Source: Paraburkholderia solitsugae
Lineage (GTDB): Bacteria; Pseudomonadota; Gammaproteobacteria; Burkholderiales; Burkholderiaceae
DNA: 64,000 nucleotides
Assembly (NCBI RefSeq): GCF_013177695.1
Contig: NZ_WOEY01000027.1
Span: 62,001-126,000 of the forward strand
Reading direction: 5' to 3'
Each line of letters starts with the position of its first letter. The stretch's first letter is position 1. The notes under the pieces are model-generated. The model ran no database searches. It saw only the letters and a program-made list of their open reading frames with translations, and was not told the DNA's origin. Below, in pieces: positions 17,692 to 26,162 of the stretch. The translations under genes were made by a program, and so were the position numbers.

Positions 17692-19989
17692 CTAGCGAGG
17701 AACGTAACCTTCCGGGGTCATGACCGCGTCCTTGAACACGCCGGCGTTGTCGGAGACCACATAGATGGGCGTCGGCGACAGCTTGAGGCTCGCGACACCG
17801 TCGCGATACGTCAGGGTCGACGCGTTGCCCATCATGTCGAACACCGTCACTTCGCCCGACGTGCCGGGCGCGTCGACCCTCAGACGATAGTCCGCGCTCT
17901 GGCTCGCGCTGAAGCCGGTTTTGGCGTTCCATGCGTCGTTGTCATGCGTCCACAGCGCGGTCACGATCTTGCCGCCGCCGAGCCGGCGGAATGCGTACGC
18001 GTAAACGCCTTTTGGCAAATTCCTGAGCGGCCCGAGCGTATCCGTTCCGTCGATGATCCGCGTCATCGCCGCCACGGCGAGCGCGGCAGGTTTGGGGCTG
18101 ATGTGAGTGGGGCCGTAGGCGCCATCCGGATGATCGAGTTCGAAAAAAATTCCGTAGCCTGGCGCGGTGTCCGGCATGTCCGCGAGGTAGAACACATAGG
18201 TCATGTCCGCGCCTTCGCCCAGCAGGATGAGATGCGTGCGCGCCACGACCGCGGCTTGCGCATACAGCACGTTCGCGCCCGGGTAGTTCTTGCCATATGC
18301 CTGACCAATGTCGTAGCTGATACCGGTTTCGGTGACGAACAGGGGCGCACCGGGCTTCAGGTACTGATGCAGCTCATGGCGCAGCGCACGCATCGCGGCG
18401 GGCAGCGCGCCTGGCACGGTGCCGAGATTCCCCGGGTCGGCGACGCGCTCGGGGGGATGCGACGGCGTCGTTCCGATGTCGTAATAGCCGTGAATGGTCA
18501 TGCCGTCCATATAGCGGCCGATTCCGAGCGGACCGAGACGGCGCATCTTCTCGACATTGACCTGCACGGAGGCGTACGTTGTACCCATTACCACGGCGTG
18601 CGGGTCCGTCTGATGAATGCCCTCCCAGACCGCCTTGTACATCGCGACGAAATTTGCGTCTGTATCGCGCCATGGCAGGCCTCCATCGGCGTCCGGTTCC
18701 CACGTCACCTGATAGTAGTTGTCGCGCTGTTTGGGGAAGTAGGTCATCCGCGTGCGGTTGGACTCGGCGCCGACTTTGGCCATGTAGTCCCGCATTTGCG
18801 CGAGCGAGGTCGGCGCGTAGCTGTGCGTCTCTTTGCCGGTCGGGCTGGCCCACTGAGGAATCCCGTCGAGCTGGATCAGGCGCATGATGTCGCCGCGCCG
18901 GAAGTAGGGGACCAACTGTTTGCTGGCGGGATCGAAAGTGCCCGCGTTTTTCGGCTCCTCCATATACCAGTTGCGGTTGTCGTTCGCCCACGAAAGGCCG
19001 AGCGCCGTATAGACCGGCCGATAGCCGTCACCGTCGCAGCAATGCTGCCCGGGCGCAAGGTAGGCGGTGCCCTGTCCGCCGAATCGATGCAGATCCTCAT
19101 AGGGGAAGCGTACGGCGGGTAACGCAGCGGAGGTGTCAGGCAATACGCCGAAGGTGGCGATGCCCGCAGGGCGTGTGCCGCGCGATTCGAGCTGGCCGTG
19201 TGCGCGTTCCAGTGAAGCGGAGACGGCGAAGTAGCCGGCAACGGTCGACGCGCAACTGAGGGTCGATAGCGTGGCGCCCGCCGCAACGGGGAAGCGGCCG
19301 CTGGCGCGCACGGCATTCCAGCTGTCGCGGATCTGCCAGTCGAGCGTGTCGTTTTGCGAGGGACGGGTTGTGAAGACGAGCGCGAACGGTTTGTCCGCGG
19401 CGAACAGGCGCGTGCCGTCGCTCGGCGTATCCGCTTCCAGCAGATCGCCGTCGGCGGCCGCGCGCACCTGCGAGGTGGGTGCGGCGCAGCGCAGGCCCTG
19501 TCCGGGCGGTGCCTTCAATGCAGTGGGCGCGGTGGCTGTCGATTCCGGCGCGGCGGCTGGCGCGGTGCCCGGGTTCGCCGCAGCCGCTCTCGCTGCCGTG
19601 CCCGCGTCTGCCGCGCTAACCGCAAACGCGCAACGCTTCTCCACACCGGGCGCTGGATCGCCGAACACACCATTATTGCAATCGGCGCTGTTCGAAAACG
19701 TCTTCACTACATGCTGCGCGACTGTGCCGTACAGCACGTCACGCGTGCCGCTGAACCGGCAGGTGCCGTACTCCGCCGCGCAGGGTGTCCACTTCCTGCC
19801 GTCGACCGTTAGATCGGCGGGGCTCGTGCTGTCCGGACCGGCTGCAGCCGCAGCCGTGCTGCAGGGGCCGGCGGTGAGGCCCAGCAGGACAAACGCCGCT
19901 GCCAAGGCAGCGGCGCGCAGCGCTAACCCGTGAGTGGCGAAGGCGCCGGCGAGTGGTCGCAGCGCGCGATGTTCACGTACATTCGACAT
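17692..19989 (-). CDS. Secreted glycoside-hydrolase-like protein (paralogue 2)
   Basis: A 765-residue exported protein; the hydrophobic signal core is about residues 24-42 and ends in an alanine run. It is homologous through most of its length to the lipoprotein at 10386-12344: TWEPD with Glu431 and FVTETGISYD with Glu554 correspond to that protein's Glu325 and Glu442. HGYYDIGTTPSHPPERVAD and the C-terminal APGTSGEVTVFDMMGNAS segment are shared too. It differs in lacking the lipobox and in an extra N-terminal module (about 53-120; WTPCAAEYGTCRFSGTRDVLYG, four cysteines) also seen in other secreted carbohydrate-active proteins. Probably cleaves or modifies the locus's polysaccharide. The longer C-terminal part matches paralogue 1 to the end. 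Confidence 0.78.
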   Translation of the reverse strand: MSNVREHRALRPLAGAFATHGLALRAAALAAAFVLLGLTAGPCSTAAAAAGPDSTSPADLTVDGRKWTPCAAEYGTCRFSGTRDVLYGTVAQHVVKTFSNSADCNNGVFGDPAPGVEKRCAFAVSAADAGTAARAAAANPGTAPAAAPESTATAPTALKAPPGQGLRCAAPTSQVRAAADGDLLEADTPSDGTRLFAADKPFALVFTTRPSQNDTLDWQIRDSWNAVRASGRFPVAAGATLSTLSCASTVAGYFAVSASLERAHGQLESRGTRPAGIATFGVLPDTSAALPAVRFPYEDLHRFGGQGTAYLAPGQHCCDGDGYRPVYTALGLSWANDNRNWYMEEPKNAGTFDPASKQLVPYFRRGDIMRLIQLDGIPQWASPTGKETHSYAPTSLAQMRDYMAKVGAESNRTRMTYFPKQRDNYYQVTWEPDADGGLPWRDTDANFVAMYKAVWEGIHQTDPHAVVMGTTYASVQVNVEKMRRLGPLGIGRYMDGMTIHGYYDIGTTPSHPPERVADPGNLGTVPGALPAAMRALRHELHQYLKPGAPLFVTETGISYDIGQAYGKNYPGANVLYAQAAVVARTHLILLGEGADMTYVFYLADMPDTAPGYGIFFELDHPDGAYGPTHISPKPAALAVAAMTRIIDGTDTLGPLRNLPKGVYAYAFRRLGGGKIVTALWTHDNDAWNAKTGFSASQSADYRLRVDAPGTSGEVTVFDMMGNASTLTYRDGVASLKLSPTPIYVVSDNAGVFKDAVMTPEGYVPR

Positions 19990-20093
19990 GTGTTCCCCGT
20001 GTCGTTCGACGTATAAGTTCCGGCGACAAGGCGTCGCTGAATGGCTAGTTGACCAGGTCAGACCCGCCTCAGGCTACCTCGGATCGAAATGTG

Positions 20094-20136
20094 TTGCGGA
20101 AACCGCATAGGCCATTTCCGCAATTGAGTGGCGGAA
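20094..20136. promoter_or_regulatory. Inverted repeat upstream of the sigma-54-like promoter, likely activator site
   Basis: Perfect 9-base arms TTGCGGAAA (20094-20102) and TTTCCGCAA (20115-20123) separated by 12 bases, with a further half-site GCGGAA at 20131-20136 that also pairs with TTCCGC at 20116-20121. The position, about 50-75 bases upstream of the GG of the -24 element, is typical of enhancer sites bound by sigma-54 activators. The protein that binds is not encoded in the window as far as I can see. Confidence 0.6.
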
Positions 20137-20168
20137 TCATACCGGCTCTCATCCGACAGAATCCGCCA

Positions 20169-20186
20169 TTGGCCCGTCTATTGCCG
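20169..20186 (+). promoter_or_regulatory. Sigma-54 (RpoN)-type -24/-12 promoter
   Basis: TTGGCCCGTCTATTGCC matches the consensus TTGGCACG-N4-TTGCW at all but two positions. GG is at 20171-20172 and GC at 20183-20184, exactly ten bases apart. It is oriented toward the GlxA-like regulator and manC. Burkholderia EPS loci under RpoN control are known (the Bep locus), which makes this site plausible biologically. Confidence 0.65.
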
Positions 20187-20788
20187 GGCGGGCTAAAGTT
20201 GTCTTATTGCCGTGTTTCACGTTTGAAACATTAATCGTCCTGTTTATATTCTCCAGATCCAATAACAACGAATTAAATAATTTTGTCGCTCCAAAAGTGC
20301 TTATATTAGAACCTGTTTTACATGTCTCTGCGGACCGAATATATCGTCAGAAGAAAGCCCTTTGGGCATCTGGTAAAAGCAGCGGCTGGTAGGAGCAGGG
20401 CGGCTGCGCTCATTCTGACGACGTGATGGGAAGAAGTTACTTCAAATCTGCGGAATGACGGGCGGATCAAATTGCAACTCAAGCATTTCGAGCGGCGATT
20501 GTATGTGTGCCAGCGCACGAAAAAGCGCATTAATTGGCATTAAGATTCGCGGAACGTAAAGTCATTCATATGCAGAATCGGCAATTAATTCACTGAAAAA
20601 ACAGTAGTGGCGGGATTGTTCTGAAAATGACTGGTTGGCCACCATATCAAAGCGCCAACATGTCTGCAGTTTCGGTCATGGCGGCTAAATGCTTGATGGC
20701 AGATGGCTATGATGCACTGCACAGAGCATTCCTCTGTGTTGGCGTTCAAGGTTGAAAAATCGATCCGTTTTATGGTGAGAGGATGACT

Positions 20789-21775
20789 ATGACCTGCGCG
20801 AGTCTCGAGTCTGCAATGCTGCGCTGGGTGCATGCACCGAACAAGGGTATGCGTCGCATCGCGATACTGATGTTCAACGACTGCTCGCTGCAGGGCGCGG
20901 GCGTGGTTGCCGAGGTGTTTCAGGCCGCGAACGAGCTGGCATCGTCCGGCTCGGGCGGCTGGTTGTATGACGTTTCCTTCCTGTCGGCCGACGGCGGCAT
21001 GGTGACCTCGTCGTCCGCACTGCGGGTCTGGACCGACGGACTTGACGCGCGGCATTACGGCGGCTTCGACGCGTTGTATGTCGCCGGTGGCAAAGGCGCA
21101 TTCGCCGCAGCTGGCGACGAGCGGCTGATCGCCTGGTTACGGCGCGTTCGCCGCAATACCGGCATGATCCGGCCGATCGCGGAAGGGCGCGCGCTACTCG
21201 AGGCGGCCTATGTGCCGGACTGCAAGGAAAGCGGCGATTTCCACCAGCAGCAGCCGGTGCTGTCGCGCCAGGCCGAGCAGAACGGTGATGCGGGCGACCG
21301 GCTTGAATCGATGAGAAGCGCGCTTGCCATGATCAAGCGCGATCTCGGTGGCGCAGCCGCCCGCACGGTGGCGGAGCGCCTGCTGGCCGACTCGTGCTCA
21401 AACCTCGCACCGCTGCTTGGCGAAGACGGTGGGTTGAGCCCCGGCGACAAGGTGCGCGCGGCGGCTCGCTGGCTGCAAGAGAATTGTCAGCAGGCCATTT
21501 CGATTGCCGATGCGGCTCAGTTTGCCGCGATGAGCGAGCGCAACTTCCTGCGCCGCTTCAAGATGGAAATGGGCATCACACCCTCGAGTTTCCTTTTGCA
21601 TGAGCGCCTTGCGGTGACCTGCAGCCTGCTGACCGAGTCGGAATTACCGGTGGACAAGATTGCCCGGCGCACCGGCATGGGTAACGGTGACCGCCTCGCG
21701 AAAGTCTTCCGCAAGCGGATGAGAATTTCCCCCACTGAGTTCCGGATTCAAAGCCGCCGCATGGTCGGCGGGTAG
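20789..21775 (+). CDS. GlxA-like transcriptional regulator (DJ-1/PfpI-like domain plus AraC HTH)
   Basis: About 328 residues. The first ~140 form a DJ-1/PfpI-like domain (RRIAILMFNDCSLQGAGVVAEVF, then YVAGGKGAFAA). The last ~110 form an AraC-type double HTH (ISIADAAQFAAMSERNFLRRFK and LPVDKIARRTGMGNGDRLAKVF). The nucleophile-elbow cysteine region of true amidotransferases is not evident, so the domain is probably a ligand sensor. I start at ATG 20789 because GAGAGG ends six bases upstream; ATG 20783 directly abuts that ribosome-binding site. It lies 104 bases ahead of manC in the same direction and is probably a local regulator of the EPS genes. Confidence 0.82.
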   Translation: MTCASLESAMLRWVHAPNKGMRRIAILMFNDCSLQGAGVVAEVFQAANELASSGSGGWLYDVSFLSADGGMVTSSSALRVWTDGLDARHYGGFDALYVAGGKGAFAAAGDERLIAWLRRVRRNTGMIRPIAEGRALLEAAYVPDCKESGDFHQQQPVLSRQAEQNGDAGDRLESMRSALAMIKRDLGGAAARTVAERLLADSCSNLAPLLGEDGGLSPGDKVRAAARWLQENCQQAISIADAAQFAAMSERNFLRRFKMEMGITPSSFLLHERLAVTCSLLTESELPVDKIARRTGMGNGDRLAKVFRKRMRISPTEFRIQSRRMVGG

Positions 21776-21879
21776 CGCACGCGGCGCGAGCCGCGCTGAC
21801 CGCGCCCATCAAGTAGTCGTTTCACGCAGTACTTCGGTAAATATTTCGTTGATCTCACAGAATTATAAGGAATGCGAAT

Positions 21880-23463
21880 ATGTTGACTCAGGGAGCTGTG
21901 AGCGCTACGTCGGTGAACCCGGACGGCGCCAATGCCGGGACCGCTGGCGCGCATTGCGCGCGCATCGTCCCGGTCATTCTTGCCGGTGGTTCGGGTACGC
22001 GGCTGTGGCCGCTGTCGCGTGAAAACTATCCGAAGCAACTGATCGACGTCGTCGGTTCTGACTCGTTGCTGCAGGCGACCGCGCGGCGTATGGACGGATT
22101 TCCCGCCGGCTGGAACGTGGACGCGTCGCCGATCATCGTGTGCGGTGAAGAACACCGGTTTGTGATTACCGAACAACTTCTTGAAAACGGCATGGCCGCG
22201 CGTCTGATCGTCGAGCCTGCACGGCGTGATACGGCGCCGGCGTTGACGCTGGCGGCGTCGCTCGCGTGCGCTAATGGCGACGACGCGATTCTCATCGTCA
22301 TGCCGGCCGACCACTCGATTGCGGATGTGCCCGCGCTGCAAGGCGCGCTGGAATGCGCCGCCAGGTACGCGGAACGGGGCGCGATCGCCACGTTGGGCGT
22401 GCCGCCCACGCGCCCCGATACGGGCTTCGGCTATATCCGCGTCGGCGCGACATTGCCTGATGGTGGCCATGCGATCGACGGCTTCGTCGAAAAGCCGGCG
22501 GAGGAAATCGCCGCGCAGTACGTCGCCGCGGGCACGTACTGGTGGAACGCCGGGCTCTTTGTCGTGCGGGCGCGCGTGTGGCTCGATACATTAAAACGGC
22601 TGCAGCCCGAGATGCACGCGGCCTGCGAACGCGCATTCGTGGACGGCCGCACCGAAGGTGCGTATTTCCGTCCGCTGGTGGACGCTTTCCTGAGTTCGCC
22701 CGCTGACTCGATCGACTATGCGGTGATGGAGCGTCTGACGGACTTGAGCGCCGCGGATGCCGTGGACGAGGCGGCTGCGACCCACGACGCGGACCCGCAA
22801 GCAGGGGCCGGCGCGAATCCGTCGGGCGTGGTCGTGCGACTCGATGCCGGCTGGTCGGATCTCGGCTCCTGGGACGCCGTCTGGGCTGCGATGGAGAAGG
22901 ACGCCAACGGCAACGCCGGGCGCGGCCGCGTGGCGTTCGAAGGCGCGGTGTCGAGCTATGCGCATTCCGAAGGCCGGCTCGTTGCCTGTGTCGGCACGAC
23001 CAATGTGGTGGTCGTCGAAACCGCAGACGCTGTGCTGGTGGTCGACCGTTCGCACGTGCAGGACGTCAAGGGCCTGGTATCACGCATCAAGGCGCAGCAC
23101 GCACCCGAGGCCGATGCGCATCGCAAGGTGCGCCGCCCGTGGGGTTTCTACGATTCCATCGACCACGGCGAACGCTTCCAGGTGAAGCGCATCGTCGTCA
23201 CGCCAGGCGCGAAGCTGTCGCTGCAATTGCATCACCACCGCGCCGAACACTGGGTCGTCGTGCGCGGCACGGCGCTCGTTACGCGCGGCGAAGAGCAGTT
23301 CCTGCTGAGTGAAAACGAATCGACCTACATCCCGCTTGGCACGCGACACCGGCTCGAGAATCCCGGCAAAGTGCCGCTCGAAATCATTGAAATCCAGTCT
23401 GGCACCTATCTCGGTGAAGACGACATTGTGAGGTTCAACGACAACTACGGCCGCTGCCCCTAA
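21880..23463 (+). CDS. manC: Mannose-1-phosphate guanylyltransferase / mannose-6-phosphate isomerase
   Basis: A 527-residue bifunctional enzyme supplying GDP-mannose. The nucleotidyltransferase domain carries the signature LAGGSGTRLWPLSRENYPKQ (residues 34-53). The C-terminal cupin-type phosphomannose isomerase domain (about 410-525) contains RPWGFYDSIDHGERFQVKRI, LHHHRAEHWVVVRGTA and the closing YLGEDDIVRFNDNYGR. The first ~28 residues before the catalytic domain are an Ala/Gly-rich extension. No phosphomannomutase gene is nearby, so mannose-1-phosphate must come from elsewhere on the genome. It is followed 57 bases later by the WcaJ-like gene. Confidence 0.93.
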   Translation: MLTQGAVSATSVNPDGANAGTAGAHCARIVPVILAGGSGTRLWPLSRENYPKQLIDVVGSDSLLQATARRMDGFPAGWNVDASPIIVCGEEHRFVITEQLLENGMAARLIVEPARRDTAPALTLAASLACANGDDAILIVMPADHSIADVPALQGALECAARYAERGAIATLGVPPTRPDTGFGYIRVGATLPDGGHAIDGFVEKPAEEIAAQYVAAGTYWWNAGLFVVRARVWLDTLKRLQPEMHAACERAFVDGRTEGAYFRPLVDAFLSSPADSIDYAVMERLTDLSAADAVDEAAATHDADPQAGAGANPSGVVVRLDAGWSDLGSWDAVWAAMEKDANGNAGRGRVAFEGAVSSYAHSEGRLVACVGTTNVVVVETADAVLVVDRSHVQDVKGLVSRIKAQHAPEADAHRKVRRPWGFYDSIDHGERFQVKRIVVTPGAKLSLQLHHHRAEHWVVVRGTALVTRGEEQFLLSENESTYIPLGTRHRLENPGKVPLEIIEIQSGTYLGEDDIVRFNDNYGRCP

Positions 23464-23520
23464 CAGCGCGTCCGGAATCATTTGCGGAAAAGAACGACCG
23501 GTAAGAACGAGGTAAGCAAA

Positions 23521-24906
23521 ATGCGCAAGTTTCAGGATTTGCTCGCGCGAGTTTTCGATGTCGCGTTGGTGCTCGTGGGTGCGGCGGTGGCGTCGCAGAT
23601 CCGCTTTGATTACCTCGCTCAATCCGGGTTCTATTGGGCGCTGGTGATGTTTTCCGCCGCCTTCGCGCTGGCCATCTTTCCAGCGTTCGGCGTGTATGAG
23701 TCATGGCGCGGCCGCTCCAAGCTCTCGCTGGCCGGGCAGGTGTCGCTCGCATGGCTGATGGTGCAGGGTAGTGCGCTCGTGCTGATGTATTCGCTGCATC
23801 GCATCGACTTCGTGTCGCGGCTGTGGTTCTCGTACTGGACCGCGGTGACGGGTGGCCTGCTGATCGCTTACCGGCTGATCACGCATGTGGTGCTGGCGCG
23901 CGCGCGCAGCGCCGGTTTGAACCTGCATCAGGTCGCGATTGTCGGCAGCGGCTCGCAATGCGACGCGATCATTCGCCGGATCGAATCGGAGCCGGGCACG
24001 GGTTTTCGCGCCACGGCCGTCTACAACACGCGCCCGGATGTGTCTGCTGTTTCCAGCACGCGAGTGCCTGTCTGCGAGACGGTGGATGCGCTTGCCGACT
24101 ACATTCGCACCAACGACGTGCACGAGCTTTGGCTCATGTTGTCGCTCGCCGAAGAGCCCCTGATCTGCAAGCTGATCAGCGAGTTTCGTGACGATCTGGT
24201 GAATATCCGCTTCATGCCGGACGTGCGCAGCATTGCATTGTTCGATGGCAGCGGCGTGATCGATCTGCTCGGCGTGCCGGCGATCAACCTCGTGGCGTCG
24301 CCCCTGTCGGCCAGTTCGATGCTGAAGAAGGAAATCTTCGACCGCCTGTTCGCCGCGGCGGCGTTGATCGGCCTGGCGCCAATCCTGCTCGCCATCGCGA
24401 TCGCGGTGAAGCTCTCGTCGCGTGGCCCGGTGCTCTTCAAGCAGAAGCGTAAAGGCGCGGACGGCCGCGTCTTCACGATTTACAAATTCCGCTCGATGCG
24501 TCTGCATACCGAGCAAAAAGGCACGCTCAAACAGGCGACGCGCGACGATCCGCGCGTCACGAGAGTCGGCGCATTTCTGCGCCGCACGAGCCTCGACGAA
24601 CTGCCGCAGTTCTTCAACGTGTTGCGTGGCGACATGTCGGTCGTTGGACCGCGTCCCCATGCACTCGAGCACGACGATCTCTATCAGAAAGTGGTCGCCG
24701 GCTACATCAATCGCTATCGGATCAAGCCGGGCATTACGGGCTGGGCGCAGATCAACGGCTTTCGTGGCGAAACCGACCGCATCGAGAAGATGGAGCGTCG
24801 CGTCGAACATGACCTGTACTACCTGGGGCATTGGTCCTTCGCGCTCGATATGCGGATTATCGGCGCGACGATTGTCGCCGGACTGGTGCATCGAAACGCT
24901 TACTAA
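23521..24906 (+). CDS. Undecaprenyl-phosphate glucose phosphotransferase (WcaJ-like)
   Basis: A 461-residue polyprenyl-phosphate hexose-1-phosphate transferase that starts the EPS repeat unit by loading a sugar phosphate onto undecaprenyl phosphate. Four N-terminal membrane helices precede a Rossmann-like CoA-binding-type domain (about 135-260). A fifth hydrophobic segment and the catalytic bacterial sugar transferase domain follow: [80 protein letters not shown]. Glucose is inferred from WcaJ-family resemblance. ATG 23521 follows GAGG by eight bases; an in-frame TTG 13 codons upstream is less likely. Confidence 0.92.
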   Translation: MRKFQDLLARVFDVALVLVGAAVASQIRFDYLAQSGFYWALVMFSAAFALAIFPAFGVYESWRGRSKLSLAGQVSLAWLMVQGSALVLMYSLHRIDFVSRLWFSYWTAVTGGLLIAYRLITHVVLARARSAGLNLHQVAIVGSGSQCDAIIRRIESEPGTGFRATAVYNTRPDVSAVSSTRVPVCETVDALADYIRTNDVHELWLMLSLAEEPLICKLISEFRDDLVNIRFMPDVRSIALFDGSGVIDLLGVPAINLVASPLSASSMLKKEIFDRLFAAAALIGLAPILLAIAIAVKLSSRGPVLFKQKRKGADGRVFTIYKFRSMRLHTEQKGTLKQATRDDPRVTRVGAFLRRTSLDELPQFFNVLRGDMSVVGPRPHALEHDDLYQKVVAGYINRYRIKPGITGWAQINGFRGETDRIEKMERRVEHDLYYLGHWSFALDMRIIGATIVAGLVHRNAY

Positions 24907-24973
24907 GTAGTTAACAAGCACGCTGGGCGCTACCTCCCCCGAGGACGATGCCCTGGCGCAAGGAGGAAACACC

Positions 24974-26113
24974 ATGAGCTCGCTTGGTATACGCACGGGA
25001 AGTCTCGTGATTTTCACAGTTGCAGTACTGCTTGCCGGATGCGGGATCGTACCGGGTCAGCGGATGGTTACGCCAGCCGCGATTCAGGACACGGGTGGGG
25101 ACTACAGCACGGAACCCTCGCAGCAACAGCAGATACCGATTACCGATATCAACCTCGCGCTGCTGCGCAAGATGAAGGCGGAGCAGACGACCGCGGCATT
25201 GCCGCCGCAGACGCTCGCGCTGTTCGGCAAACCGAGCGCATACAAGGTCGGCCCTGGCGACGTGCTGCAGATCGTCGTGTGGGATCACCCTGAACTCGCC
25301 GCAGCGCTTGGCCAGCCGGCGCAGAACACGAAAACGACCGATGCCGCGCCCGGTTTTCTGATCGACGAAAACGGCGACATTCAGTTCCCGTACGCGGGCA
25401 ATTTGCACGTGGCAGGCAAAGACGTCGCATCGATCCAGAAGGAGCTGCATAAGCGCCTGAGCGTCGTCTATCAGAAGCCGGAAGTGACCGTGCGGGTCGC
25501 CTCGTTCCGTAATGCCCAGGTGTATGTCGACGGCGAAGTGCGCACACCGGGCGCGCAATCGCTCAACGACATTCCGATGTCGTTGACGAGCGTGATCAAC
25601 CAGGGCGGCGGCTTTAGTGCCAACGCGGACCGCAGCCGGGTTGAACTGATCCGCAACGGCGTGACGTATCCGCTCAACGTGGACGACCTGATCAAGCGCG
25701 GCCGCAATCCGTCGGACATCTACCTGCAGGCCGGCGACATCGTGCGAGTGGCTTCGCGCGAAGACAGCGGCGTCTACGTGATGGGCGAGGTCAACAAGCC
25801 GGCGACGATCCAGCCGATGCGCAACGGTTCGCTGACGCTTTCGCAGGCCATTTCCGATAGCGGCAGCTTCGATTCGAACACGTCGGCGCCGAGGCAGTTG
25901 TTCGTGATCCGCAATTCGACAAGCGACTCGCCGCAGGTCTACCACCTCGATGCGACCTCGCCGGTGTCCATGGTGCTCGCCAATCAGTTCGAGCTCCAGC
26001 CGAAGGACGTCGTGTACGTCGGTCAAGGCGCATTGGTCCGCTTCAACCGTGTGTTGAACCTGCTGCTGCCGGCGATCAATGCGGCTGTGACGGGTGCTGT
26101 CCTGACGAAATAA
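24974..26113 (+). CDS. Polysaccharide export outer-membrane lipoprotein (Wza-like)
   Basis: A 379-residue lipoprotein: LLAGC places the lipid-modified cysteine at residue 23. The poly-export domain begins YKVGPGDVLQIVVWDHPEL (90-108), followed by two SLBB-type domains (VYVDGEVRTPGAQSLNDIPMSL and VYVMGEVNKPATIQPMRNGSLTL). The C-terminus RFNRVLNLLLPAINAAVTGAVL resembles the amphipathic helix that forms the outer-membrane pore of Wza. It acts with the Wzc-like kinase encoded 49 bases downstream. Start ATG follows AAGGAGG. Confidence 0.92.
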   Translation: MSSLGIRTGSLVIFTVAVLLAGCGIVPGQRMVTPAAIQDTGGDYSTEPSQQQQIPITDINLALLRKMKAEQTTAALPPQTLALFGKPSAYKVGPGDVLQIVVWDHPELAAALGQPAQNTKTTDAAPGFLIDENGDIQFPYAGNLHVAGKDVASIQKELHKRLSVVYQKPEVTVRVASFRNAQVYVDGEVRTPGAQSLNDIPMSLTSVINQGGGFSANADRSRVELIRNGVTYPLNVDDLIKRGRNPSDIYLQAGDIVRVASREDSGVYVMGEVNKPATIQPMRNGSLTLSQAISDSGSFDSNTSAPRQLFVIRNSTSDSPQVYHLDATSPVSMVLANQFELQPKDVVYVGQGALVRFNRVLNLLLPAINAAVTGAVLTK

Positions 26114-26162
26114 CAACCGTGCAACGTGACCTTGAACCGCCGGGCTTTGTTGGGTGAACAAA

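Larger units (their letters stand above)
19990..20788. other. Long regulatory intergenic region in the EPS locus
   Basis: About 800 bases between the leftward glycosidase-like gene and the rightward GlxA-like regulator, with no supported gene. It contains the inverted repeat 20094-20123 and the sigma-54-type promoter 20169-20186, followed by a markedly AT-rich segment (20220-20330 and 20520-20620). If the promoter drives the rightward genes, the leader would be about 590 bases. Confidence 0.55.
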
